Positions 9,580 to 17,119 of a stretch of DNA of 64,000 nucleotides are shown here, piece after piece. The translations under genes and the position numbers were made by a program. The notes beneath the pieces are model-generated. The model was not told where the DNA came from, made no database searches, and saw only the letters and a list, made by a program, of their open reading frames with translations. Each line of letters starts with the position of its first letter. The first letter of the stretch is position 1. Source of the DNA: Brenneria izadpanahii (GTDB lineage Bacteria > Pseudomonadota > Gammaproteobacteria > Enterobacterales > Enterobacteriaceae). Location of the stretch: positions 62,001 through 126,000 of the forward strand of contig NZ_CP050854.1 in the NCBI RefSeq assembly GCF_017569925.1. The letters run 5' to 3'.

Positions 9580-10230
9580 TTAAGGCATGGCGTTGAGGCG
9601 GCTCAGCCCGTACGCAATCACGAACATGGCGACGGCCACAACGAAGTCCAGCCCGCGAACCATGAGCGGATTAGCGAAAAAGCGCGAAACGCGGTAGGCC
9701 GCGTACCCTGTGGCGTAAAACCAGATATATGAGGCGGCGCTGGCGCCGATAATAAAACTGAGTCTGGTTTCCTCAGACTGGCGGGAGCCGATGTTGCCGA
9801 GAATAAAAAACGTGTCGAGATAAACGTGCGGGTTTAGCAGCGAAAACGCCAGCGCCGGGATCGCGACGCTGCGCTGTTTCAGATAGCGGGCTTTCTCTGA
9901 CTGGCTGACATCGGATAAGACGGCTTCCCAACCTTTGGGGTGCTTGGAGAAAGCATTCATCAGAGAGAGCAGCCCGTAATAAAGCAAAAACAATACGCCA
10001 ATCCATTTTGCGATGACCACCAAACCGGGCACCACCGTCATCAGCGCCGACATGGAGAAGGTTCCCAGGATAATGAGCGCGCAGTCACAGCTTGCCGCGA
10101 TAGTCGCGGCAAGAAAAACGTTTTTATTTTGCAGGCCCGTTTTAATGATGTAGATATTTTGCGCGCCGATCGCAACAATCAAACTGAGTCCGAGCATAAA
10201 GGCTCTGGCGGTATGCAATAGGTCTATCAC
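9580..10230 (-). CDS. LysE/ArgO-type amino acid exporter
   Basis: 216-residue inner-membrane protein with about six hydrophobic segments and the family-defining first helix (FMLGLSLIVAIGAQNIYIIK, with Gly-Ala-Gln-Asn) and FSLLNPHVYLDT in the middle. LysE/ArgO proteins export lysine, arginine and the toxic analogue canavanine. The start is GTG, directly after the stop of the upstream B3/4 gene, with GGAAGG close by, so it is the last gene of the operon 14259-9580. An ArgP-like regulator, the classic partner of this exporter family, lies at the other end. The likely cargo is the product of the argG/formyltransferase/argH paralogues; this is inference. Confidence 0.85.
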   Translation of the reverse strand: MIDLLHTARAFMLGLSLIVAIGAQNIYIIKTGLQNKNVFLAATIAASCDCALIILGTFSMSALMTVVPGLVVIAKWIGVLFLLYYGLLSLMNAFSKHPKGWEAVLSDVSQSEKARYLKQRSVAIPALAFSLLNPHVYLDTFFILGNIGSRQSEETRLSFIIGASAASYIWFYATGYAAYRVSRFFANPLMVRGLDFVVAVAMFVIAYGLSRLNAMP

Positions 10231-10962
10231 TTAACCTTCCTTGGCCGATATCGTATAGACGGTGAACTCACCGCCGCAGTTTCTGACAATGCGCCGGCAC
10301 AGAGCGTTAAGCGCATGAATACGGTATGCGGCGGATGTCGCCGCGTTTCCCTGAACAACGATGAGAACGTTTTTCGTGGCGGGCGACACTTTCGCCAGAT
10401 CGCTGTCTCTTGAATCAAGCCAGGCCAGCACCTTCTCGGCGTCGGCGTAGACGTAATCCGCTTTCGCCGTCGCCTTGTTTCCGCCGCCTATCGGGATAAA
10501 CGCCTCTCCCCCAGGGGAGAAGCGAAAACAGATATCGCCTTTGATCATATCCATATCATGTACGCCGAAAGACAGGTAGTGCTCCAGCGCGGCGAGGTTG
10601 TAGATGTCGACCAGCGTATTGATATGGTGAAACCGTCCTTTCCGTTTGACGATACCGATCAACGCCTCCGCGCTGGGGGGGAATTTTTTATTACTCCTTC
10701 CCCGCTGGTGAATCATCTCCCGGTAGCTTTGCAGAATCGAGTTATCCCGGATGGCCTCATCCGGGGTGTTGCAGATTCTGCGCGCCGCGGCTTCGCAACT
10801 CTGCGCGATATCGGGAAGCAGGGGTTGCGTGTTGTCGATGTTATACAGTTCGGCCGCCGCCACCTCGTCGACGCCGATGGCGCCGAATGTAGAGGGAAGG
10901 TGGATATTGCAGCGGCGACCGCCGGATAAGATTTTTTTAGATGTCGGCATATTTTCGAGCAT
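10231..10962 (-). CDS. standalone B3/4-domain protein (PheRS-beta editing-domain type)
   Basis: 243 residues, no signal peptide. The central part, residues about 95-185 (FPPSAEALIGIVKRKG, HHINTLVDIYNLAALEHY, HDMDMIKGDI, SPGGEAFIPIGGG), is a clear B3/4 domain, the tRNA-editing domain of bacterial phenylalanyl-tRNA synthetase beta chains. Freestanding members are known to deacylate wrongly charged tRNA, including canavanyl-tRNA(Arg) (CtdA). The ATG at 10962 lies inside the end of the argH paralogue (26-base overlap), and the exporter gene follows without a gap. In this operon a plausible job is removing an arginine mimic from tRNA, giving self-protection. An alternative is uncharacterised housekeeping editing, but the tight coupling argues for the pathway role. 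Confidence 0.75.
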   Translation of the reverse strand: MLENMPTSKKILSGGRRCNIHLPSTFGAIGVDEVAAAELYNIDNTQPLLPDIAQSCEAAARRICNTPDEAIRDNSILQSYREMIHQRGRSNKKFPPSAEALIGIVKRKGRFHHINTLVDIYNLAALEHYLSFGVHDMDMIKGDICFRFSPGGEAFIPIGGGNKATAKADYVYADAEKVLAWLDSRDSDLAKVSPATKNVLIVVQGNAATSAAYRIHALNALCRRIVRNCGGEFTVYTISAKEG

Positions 10963-12421
10963 GGTTCAACGTATCCTGTTCGGCTTGTTTGATTCGTTTC
11001 TCCGTTTTCTCCAGCGCCTGTTCATGGGCGATAAGTTCGGAGCGAAACTGGTCGACCATTTGGCGCACGTTGTCAGGCCCGGTTGAACCGTCGCTGCGCT
11101 GCCGCCTGATGACATGCGAGGGGGAGACGTATTCAAGCATTTCTTGTTCATCAACCAGAATGCCCTGCGTTTCAAAGAAACGGCGGACCATTTCCGTGTT
11201 ACGCAGATCGGTGCGGGCGTTTATCAGCGCTTTGGTCAGCATACCGGTAATCCGATGGGCCTCGCGGAAAGGGAAGCCTTTTTGACTGACGAGAAAGTTC
11301 GCCAGTTCGGTGACGGTCGAAAAGTTTTGCCAGCACAATTCTTCCGCTCTGTCCGAGTGATAAACACAGTTTTCAACGTGGTGGTGAAGGATGCTGGTGG
11401 TTTCTTTAATCGCATCGATAGCTCCCCACATCATGGGTTTATCTTCCTGAAGATCGCAGTTGTAGCCGAGCGTGACCCCTTTAACCATGGTCAGTAGTTG
11501 CATCAAGGTGCCGTATACGCGGCCGACTTTGCCTTTCACCAGCTCGGCGACCACCGGGTTTTTTTTCTGTGGCATGATGGAACTGCCGGTCGCGAATGAA
11601 TCATCCACGCTAAGTAAACGGAATTCGTTGCTGCTCCAGATGACGATCTCTTCCGCCAGACGGGAGTAGTTGCCCATCAGCAGGGCGAATGCCGAGGCTG
11701 ACTGAAGAATGAAATCACGGCTGCTGGTGGCATCAAGGCTATGCAGAAGAGGGCGGTTGAAGCCGAGCATTGCCGTCGTCATATGGCGATCGATCGGAAA
11801 TGACGTGCCGGATAACGCGCAGGCGCCGAGCGGGTTTAAGTTCGTGACGTTCAGCGCCTGGTTTAGCCGCTCCAGATCGCGTAAAAACATGCTGGCATAG
11901 CAGCTATACCAGAACCCCAGGCTGATAGGCTGCGCCGGCTGGAGATGGGTATATCCCAGCGCGGATTGGTCGGCGTTTTTTTCCGACAGATCGAGCAGCG
12001 AGGAGACAAACGCGCACAGTGTTTTCTGCAACTGCAACAGTTCCGAACGCAAATACATACGGGTATCCAGAACAACCTGGTCGTTGCGCGAACGGGCGCT
12101 GTGCATCTGACCGCCGTATTCCAGCCCTATTTTTTGTATGACCAACTGCTCGATATTTAAATGAACGTCTTCATATTCTGGATTTAATTTCAACTCGCCG
12201 CGCTGGTGCTGTTCATATAAACCCAACAGCGCGCCAAGGATTTTGCCTGCGGTTTCCGCGGTGACGATCCGGCATTCCTTCAGCATTGAAACATGCGCCA
12301 TGCTGCCGAGGATGTCGAAAGGCAGCAGCCGTTCGTCAATCACCGTGGTATAGGTGTATTGCAGCACTTCGCCAGTAATATCTTTACTAAAACAGCCGCC
12401 CCAAAGTTTCTCGCTCATCAT
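10937..12421 (-). CDS. argininosuccinate lyase paralogue (specialised pathway)
   Basis: 494 residues, about 30 longer than a typical ArgH. The lyase-superfamily signatures are intact: HSARSRNDQ at 107-115, the Thr-His pair in GYTHLQPAQ (158-159), and the mobile catalytic loop GSSIMPQKKNP at 279-289 with its serine. It should eliminate fumarate from an N-succinylated amidine or guanidine. It starts in an ATGATGA overlap with the formyltransferase stop, with AGGAG five bases upstream, so translation is coupled. It sits between formyltransferase and B3/4 genes rather than with argCB. No ARG box was seen before the operon. The true substrate is probably not ordinary argininosuccinate; that is inference from context. 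Confidence 0.82.
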   Translation of the reverse strand: MMSEKLWGGCFSKDITGEVLQYTYTTVIDERLLPFDILGSMAHVSMLKECRIVTAETAGKILGALLGLYEQHQRGELKLNPEYEDVHLNIEQLVIQKIGLEYGGQMHSARSRNDQVVLDTRMYLRSELLQLQKTLCAFVSSLLDLSEKNADQSALGYTHLQPAQPISLGFWYSCYASMFLRDLERLNQALNVTNLNPLGACALSGTSFPIDRHMTTAMLGFNRPLLHSLDATSSRDFILQSASAFALLMGNYSRLAEEIVIWSSNEFRLLSVDDSFATGSSIMPQKKNPVVAELVKGKVGRVYGTLMQLLTMVKGVTLGYNCDLQEDKPMMWGAIDAIKETTSILHHHVENCVYHSDRAEELCWQNFSTVTELANFLVSQKGFPFREAHRITGMLTKALINARTDLRNTEMVRRFFETQGILVDEQEMLEYVSPSHVIRRQRSDGSTGPDNVRQMVDQFRSELIAHEQALEKTEKRIKQAEQDTLNHARKYADI

Positions 12422-13014
12422 TTTTCTCCTGTTTTGACGTGCTCCGCCGGCTTGCGGGACCGCGAGAGGTAACTCTTGAGTTTTTTATCGGTAAATAGCC
12501 GATCGCCCCAGCCTATCGGCGCGCGGGGAAGCGGTTCGTCATGATAGATTTTTATACAAATATCATAGAGTAACGTCAGGGAATGCACGGCGGTGCGGTA
12601 GCGCAGCATCTCAGGGGTTTCCGTCGGGGAGAGACGAAATTCCGCGGTTTGGATGATCTGCCCGTGATCGATGTATTTATCCATGTAATGACAGGTTGCG
12701 CCAAAGCAGGCGTCATGATTGTCAATCGCATAATGATACCCGCCGAGCCCGCGGTACTTGGGCGAGGAGGGGTGGAAATTGATGGCGCCTTTGCCGGCAT
12801 GGCTCAGGACGTGTTCCGGCAGTATCAGATCGGATTTGAAAGAGATAATCCAGTCGCCCCGCCAGGTAGACACCTCCGGTCTTTTTTCCATACCGCTTTC
12901 CCAAAATACATGGGTAACCCGGCTAAAAAGCGAAGAAATAAATTCGCAGGCGGCCTCTGACCAGAAAGAGCAATCACCGATAAAAAGTACGTCGCAGCTT
13001 TTCTTTTTGTCCAT
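12418..13014 (-). CDS. small formyltransferase-family protein
   Basis: 198-residue single-domain protein of the GART/Fmt formyltransferase fold. The catalytic triad is recognisable: Asn79 and His81 in INFHPSSPKYRGLGGYHYA and Asp116 in MDKYIDHGQII. It lacks the C-terminal anticodon-like domain of methionyl-tRNA formyltransferase and is close in size to phosphoribosylglycinamide formyltransferase. Small members formylate sugar or amino-acid amines with 10-formyl-tetrahydrofolate. The gene lies between the argG and argH paralogues, nine bases after the former and overlapping the latter. I infer that it formylates the side-chain amine of a diamino acid such as ornithine, supplying the carbon that the ArgG/ArgH pair turns into an amidine. 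Confidence 0.75.
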   Translation of the reverse strand: MDKKKSCDVLFIGDCSFWSEAACEFISSLFSRVTHVFWESGMEKRPEVSTWRGDWIISFKSDLILPEHVLSHAGKGAINFHPSSPKYRGLGGYHYAIDNHDACFGATCHYMDKYIDHGQIIQTAEFRLSPTETPEMLRYRTAVHSLTLLYDICIKIYHDEPLPRAPIGWGDRLFTDKKLKSYLSRSRKPAEHVKTGEK

Positions 13015-13023
13015 GTTGATCTT

Positions 13024-14259
13024 CTATTCCTTAATCTGTCCGGCCAGTGCGCTGATCCGGGTATTCAACGTCAAAATATTCAGTAACCCCTCTGAATCCC
13101 GGTGGTCGAAGCTGCCTTCGTCTTCCATTGAGCCGTCTTTGCTGTACAGGCTATGTTTGACATCGCGGGTAGAAACGTAAGACAAATTGCCTTTATAGAG
13201 GGTGAAGGTGACTTCGCCGCTGATCAGCGCCGTGACTTGCCGCATTGCCGTGCGTGCCATGCGGGAGCCCAGATCGATCCAGTAGCCCTGATAGAGTTGC
13301 GTGCCGAGATAGTCGGCGGTGTTGCGGTAAAAGGTTAGCGCGCGCTTATCAAGAACCTGCTGTAACAGTTGCTGATAGGCGTAGGCGAGAATCGTCATCG
13401 CCGGGGCTTCGTACACGCCGCGCGATTTCACGCCGACGAAGCGGTTCTCCACCAGATTTTCGGCGATGCCGACGCCGTGCATGCCGCCGATGGTGTTGAG
13501 TATTTCGAAAAGATTCACCAGAGACAGGGCTTGACCGTTCAATTTTACCGGCCTGCCCTCCAGGAAGGTCAGACTCAGTTCCTCCGGCTGCGAGACGGCG
13601 TCGTACGGCCAATTGCCTAATCCCGGCTCCACGAATTCCATACGGCTCTCAAGACTCTCCAACGCGCCGCCCTCGTGGGTCAAACCGAGCAGATTGGCGT
13701 CGGTGGAGTAGGGTTTGTCCGCCGTGGCTTTGATAGGGATTTCATGACGTTGACAGTAGTCGATCATTTCCCGCCGTCCTTTGAAGGTCTGGAGGAAAGC
13801 GGCGTCACGCCAGGCGGCGTAGAACTGCATGGTTGGGTCAAGCATGGAGGCGATGACCTGGAATCGCACCTGATCGTTGCCGCGGCCTGTGGCGCCGTGA
13901 CTGAAGATGGTAATGTTGCGTTCCTTGAGCTGCGGCAACAGCCCTTTAATGATCACCTGCCGTCCGGCGCCGGTGAGATTCCAGTAATTTCCTTCGTATT
14001 TCGCGCCGGTTTGGATAACTTCCAGACCTATTTCCGCCATTGGCCGCCTGAGGTCGACGGCGATGAACTCCTTCGCGCCGGACGCCAGCATCCTTTCTCC
14101 GATTTGGCCGAAATCATCCTCGTCCGGTTGTCCCAAATCCGCCGTTAGGCACACGACGTTTACCCCCTGACTGGCGAGCCAATGCGTGATCGTACAGCTA
14201 TCCAGACCGCCGGAAGCGGCAAACGCCACCGTTTTACCCTTAAGTTCATTTATGTTCAT
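13024..14259 (-). CDS. argininosuccinate synthase paralogue (specialised pathway)
   Basis: 411 residues with the ATP-pyrophosphatase loop SGGLDS at 16-21, [13 protein letters not shown] near 37-49, SHGATGRGNDQVRF near 119, the substrate-loop motif KPYSTDANLLGLTHEGGALE and VENRFVGVKSRGVYEAPA. The chemistry, ATP activation of a carbonyl followed by aspartate attack, is therefore likely intact. It differs from the 447-residue argG at 55323 in length and motifs (SGGLDSC versus SGGLDTS) and in lacking the double ARG box. It is first gene of the operon 14259-9580 and divergent from an ArgP-like regulator. AGGTG lies seven bases before the ATG. Substrate possibly a formylated or ureido amino acid other than citrulline. 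Confidence 0.85.
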   Translation of the reverse strand: MNINELKGKTVAFAASGGLDSCTITHWLASQGVNVVCLTADLGQPDEDDFGQIGERMLASGAKEFIAVDLRRPMAEIGLEVIQTGAKYEGNYWNLTGAGRQVIIKGLLPQLKERNITIFSHGATGRGNDQVRFQVIASMLDPTMQFYAAWRDAAFLQTFKGRREMIDYCQRHEIPIKATADKPYSTDANLLGLTHEGGALESLESRMEFVEPGLGNWPYDAVSQPEELSLTFLEGRPVKLNGQALSLVNLFEILNTIGGMHGVGIAENLVENRFVGVKSRGVYEAPAMTILAYAYQQLLQQVLDKRALTFYRNTADYLGTQLYQGYWIDLGSRMARTAMRQVTALISGEVTFTLYKGNLSYVSTRDVKHSLYSKDGSMEDEGSFDHRDSEGLLNILTLNTRISALAGQIKE

Positions 14260-14404
14260 GCTTTCACCTAATCTCCATATGATGTTGAGTCATTAACTGA
14301 ACTTGTTTTTTTGACGCGATTGCTAATCTATAAAATATTTATTATTCAAAGATTTATTTATTTACTGGTTATCCTAAAGGCCGAAATTTGAAAGAGATTA
14401 ATGA

Positions 14405-14425
14405 ACTTGTGTTACACGAACAAGT
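14405..14425. promoter_or_regulatory. candidate ArgP-like operator (inverted repeat ACTTGT-N9-ACAAGT)
   Basis: A 21-bp interrupted palindrome lies in the AT-rich 218-bp gap between the divergent argG paralogue and the LysR-type gene, 53 bp before the latter. Its left part GAACTTGT recurs at 14299-14306, nearer the operon start. An inverted repeat plus an extra half-site is the usual layout of LysR-type binding regions. No ARG box comparable to that of argG is present. Confidence 0.45.
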
Positions 14426-14477
14426 CTGTTAAGAAACATTACGGTATGTTTAATTTTTCTTAAGCTAAAGGGCGCTT

Positions 14478-15383
14478 GTGAAGATAGACGTTCGTAAAAC
14501 GGAAGCTTTAATGGCGGTGATTGAAACCGGCGGCTTTGAACTCGCGGCGAAGAGGCTCAACCTGACTACCTCGGCGATATCGCAGCGTATTAAAGCGTTG
14601 GAAAGCGCGATCGGCGCGCCGTTGGTGATTCGCGGCAAGCCTTGCGTCTCCACGGAGGAAGGGGCGAAGCTGATTCAATATCTGCGCAGGCAGAAATTCC
14701 TTTACGATGAATTTGAATCCGAGCTTTTTGGCACGGAGAATACCAAGGTCAAAATGCGCATCGCCATTAATCAGGATTCGCTGGACACCTGGTTTTTGCC
14801 CGCGGTTCAGCCCGTTGTGCTCAAGAAAAATATTTTACTGGATATCGTCGTAGACGATCAGGACTATACGCTGAGAGCGCTGGCGGAAGGCAACGTGGTT
14901 GCGGCCATCTCTTCCATTGCAAAGCCGATGCGCGGCTGCAGCGTGGTGCCGCTCGGCTCGATCCGTTATCGTCTTCTGTGCAGCCCCGATTTCCATCAAC
15001 GCTGGTTTGCAAACGGCGTTACCCGCGACGCGTTGCAGCAGGCGCCGCTGCTCATTTTCGGTAATAAAGACAAACTACAGTCGGATTTTCTAAATCGGGT
15101 GTTTTCCGTTAATCAGGAAGCGTGCCGTTACCACTGCGTGCCCTCGACCGAGGCGTTTTATATCGCCGTACGGCGCGGTATCGGCTACGGCATGATTTCG
15201 GAGTTGCAGTATGCCGACAATCTGGCGACGGGGGCGCTGGTGGATATCTCGCCGGGGTTTTACAGCGATATCGAACTGTATTGGCACCATTGGCAGGCGC
15301 AATCCCCCAGCATTAACTGGCTCACCCGCTGCCTGACGGCGGAAGCCTGCCGATTTCTGGCGCGATCCCCCGTTACCAGTTGA
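14478..15383 (+). CDS. ArgP/LysG-like LysR family regulator
   Basis: 301 residues; GTG start with AAAGGG five bases upstream. The N-terminal winged helix-turn-helix (TEALMAVIETGGFELAAKRL, AISQRIKALESAIGAPLV) and the whole effector domain follow E. coli ArgP: AINQDSLDTWFLPA, then a stretch around HCVPSTEAFYIAVRRGIGYG, and LVDISPGFYSDIELYWHHW. ArgP and LysG activate ArgO/LysE exporter genes in response to arginine, lysine or canavanine. Here the gene is divergent from a five-gene operon ending in a LysE-type exporter. It is most likely the sensor of that pathway's product or of basic amino acids. Not the housekeeping argP by context, which normally lies elsewhere. Confidence 0.87.
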   Translation: MKIDVRKTEALMAVIETGGFELAAKRLNLTTSAISQRIKALESAIGAPLVIRGKPCVSTEEGAKLIQYLRRQKFLYDEFESELFGTENTKVKMRIAINQDSLDTWFLPAVQPVVLKKNILLDIVVDDQDYTLRALAEGNVVAAISSIAKPMRGCSVVPLGSIRYRLLCSPDFHQRWFANGVTRDALQQAPLLIFGNKDKLQSDFLNRVFSVNQEACRYHCVPSTEAFYIAVRRGIGYGMISELQYADNLATGALVDISPGFYSDIELYWHHWQAQSPSINWLTRCLTAEACRFLARSPVTS

Positions 15384-15443
15384 CCGCCGGCAGCCGATGT
15401 CCAGCGCGGATTTTTGACCTGCGCGCGAACGGCGCGGCGGGCG

Positions 15444-16700
15444 CTACAGCCCGCTTTCCTGTAACGCCTTGGTGACTTCTTGCGCCAGAATATCGATGCC
15501 GCGCTCAAGGCTTTGCGGATCCGGCACGTAGTTCATGCGTAGGCACTGATGCGCGTGCGGCCACTCCTGTTCCAGACCGGGGAAGAAATAGTGGCCCGGC
15601 ACCATCAACACTCCGCGTTTTTTCAGCCGCTGATACAGCACTTCGGTGGTGATGGGGAGATCCTTAAACCATAACCACAGGAAAATCGCTCCCTCCGGCT
15701 TGTGGATAAGGCACTGTTCCTCCGACAGGTAGCGGCGGATCAGCGCGATGGTATCTGTGACCCGCTGCTGGTAGAAGGGGCGGATCACGTCATTGGACAG
15801 CCGCAGCAGATCGCCGCGCCGGATCATCTCATGCGCTATCGCCGGCCCCACCGCGCCCGGCGACAGGCTGATGATGCCGTTCATGTTGCCGACCGCGGAA
15901 ATGACCTTTTCATCGGCAATAACAATGCCGCAGCGCGAGCCGGGGAGCCCCAGCTTGGACAGGCTCATGCACAGAATGATATTGGGGTTCCACAACGGCG
16001 TGGCTTCGCTAAAGATAATACCGGGGAAGGGAACGCCGTAAGCATTATCAATCAGCAACGGCACATTGTGCTGTTGCGCCAGAATGTCCAGCCGCATCAA
16101 TTCTTCGTCGGTCAGTACGTTGCCGGTCGGGTTGGTCGGCCGGGACGCGCAAATCAGTCCGATATCATCGGTGATCGACAGGTGATCAAAGTCGACATGG
16201 TATTTGAATTGTCCTTCGGGCAGCAGTTCAATCTGCGGCCGAACGGACACAAACATGTTTTCATCCAGCCCCGAATCTTCGTAGCCTATATATTCCGGCG
16301 CCAGAGGAAACAACACCTTACGCTTGCTGCCATTGGCGTAGCGCCCGGCAAACAGGTTGAATAAGTAGAAAAACGCGCTCTGACTGCCATTTGTCAGTGC
16401 AATATTCTGTGGTCCAATTTGCCAGCCTAATTCATCGCGCAGCAGATCGGCCAGCGCGTTAAGCAGCGCGTTTTTTCCCAGAGGGCCATCGTAATTGCAT
16501 AAGGCTTCAGTTAATTTTCCCTGTTCCAGCATTTCCTGACAGAGTTGTTGAAAATAGGTATCCATCGCGGGAATGTGCGCCGGATTACCGCCTCCCAACA
16601 TGATTGCTCCCGGTGTGCGGAGCCCCTCGTTCATGTCATCCATTAGCTGCGTGATGCCTGCATGACGGGTGAATTTGTTGCCGAAAAGAGAGAAGTTCAT
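15444..16700 (-). CDS. avtA: valine--pyruvate aminotransferase
   Basis: 418 residues, near-identical in length to E. coli AvtA (417) and matching it throughout (NFSLFGNKFTRHAGIT, PGAIMLGGGNPAHIP, NGSQSAFFYLFNLFAGR). A PLP-dependent class I/II transaminase that interconverts valine/alanine with the keto acids. The PLP lysine is in LCMSLSKLGLPGSRCG near residue 250; the substrate-binding Arg is near the end in CLRMNYVPDP. The start ATG at 16700 aligns with the known protein; the longer in-frame extension to 16766 is not needed. It runs opposite to the ArgP-like gene and ends 60 bp from it, so it is probably a separate unit. Confidence 0.95.
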   Translation of the reverse strand: MNFSLFGNKFTRHAGITQLMDDMNEGLRTPGAIMLGGGNPAHIPAMDTYFQQLCQEMLEQGKLTEALCNYDGPLGKNALLNALADLLRDELGWQIGPQNIALTNGSQSAFFYLFNLFAGRYANGSKRKVLFPLAPEYIGYEDSGLDENMFVSVRPQIELLPEGQFKYHVDFDHLSITDDIGLICASRPTNPTGNVLTDEELMRLDILAQQHNVPLLIDNAYGVPFPGIIFSEATPLWNPNIILCMSLSKLGLPGSRCGIVIADEKVISAVGNMNGIISLSPGAVGPAIAHEMIRRGDLLRLSNDVIRPFYQQRVTDTIALIRRYLSEEQCLIHKPEGAIFLWLWFKDLPITTEVLYQRLKKRGVLMVPGHYFFPGLEQEWPHAHQCLRMNYVPDPQSLERGIDILAQEVTKALQESGL

Positions 16701-17031
16701 AGTTTGTCGATTACTGGTCATACATAAATAGACGGCCACCATAGCGCTTGCGTTACCATGACGCAATGTGGCGAGAAATCAAACCAGCAAGGTATTGTCC
16801 TGCATTAATATAATTTTGCGGAACAACCTGCTAAAGAAGCAGTATACCCTATCCGGCATGATTGGCCGCGTTATCGTTATATCCTCATGCTGAAATTGAC
16901 CGCAATCGTGCTGAATCGATGTCAGCAATAACCGATCTGCAAGCCATTATTTTGCAAAAAACATTAATATTTTTAACGTTATTGTGATCTGTGTGGAAAA
17001 TATTTAGTGGAAAAAGTCTATTTCCGGGACT

Positions 17032-17047
17032 GGTGATTTGTATCACA
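17032..17047. promoter_or_regulatory. candidate CRP site upstream of the DUF4432 gene
   Basis: GGTGATTTGTATCACA matches the CRP consensus TGTGA-N6-TCACA at nine of ten core positions. It lies 72 bp before the start of the DUF4432 gene, a suitable place for catabolite activation. The rest of the 419-bp gap between avtA and this gene is AT-rich with no ORF recognised. Confidence 0.5.
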
Positions 17048-17119
17048 TTCTAAAGCGTTGCTGATTTGTAGCCTTGAATACGCATTAGCTAAATCAATTC
17101 AGCAAAAAGGAAGAATGAA

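Noticed and set aside
10231..10962. B3/4 gene as a fragment of pheT
   Set aside because: It is a complete coupled gene of 243 codons with no other PheRS-beta domains around.
13024..14259. Paralogue as the main arginine-biosynthesis argG
   Set aside because: A full-length, ARG-box-controlled argG is present at 55323, and the neighbours here are not arginine-biosynthesis genes apart from an argH-like one.
14330..14360. ARG box before the argG paralogue
   Set aside because: Only a half-match (TATTATTCA) could be found; no paired boxes as at argG.
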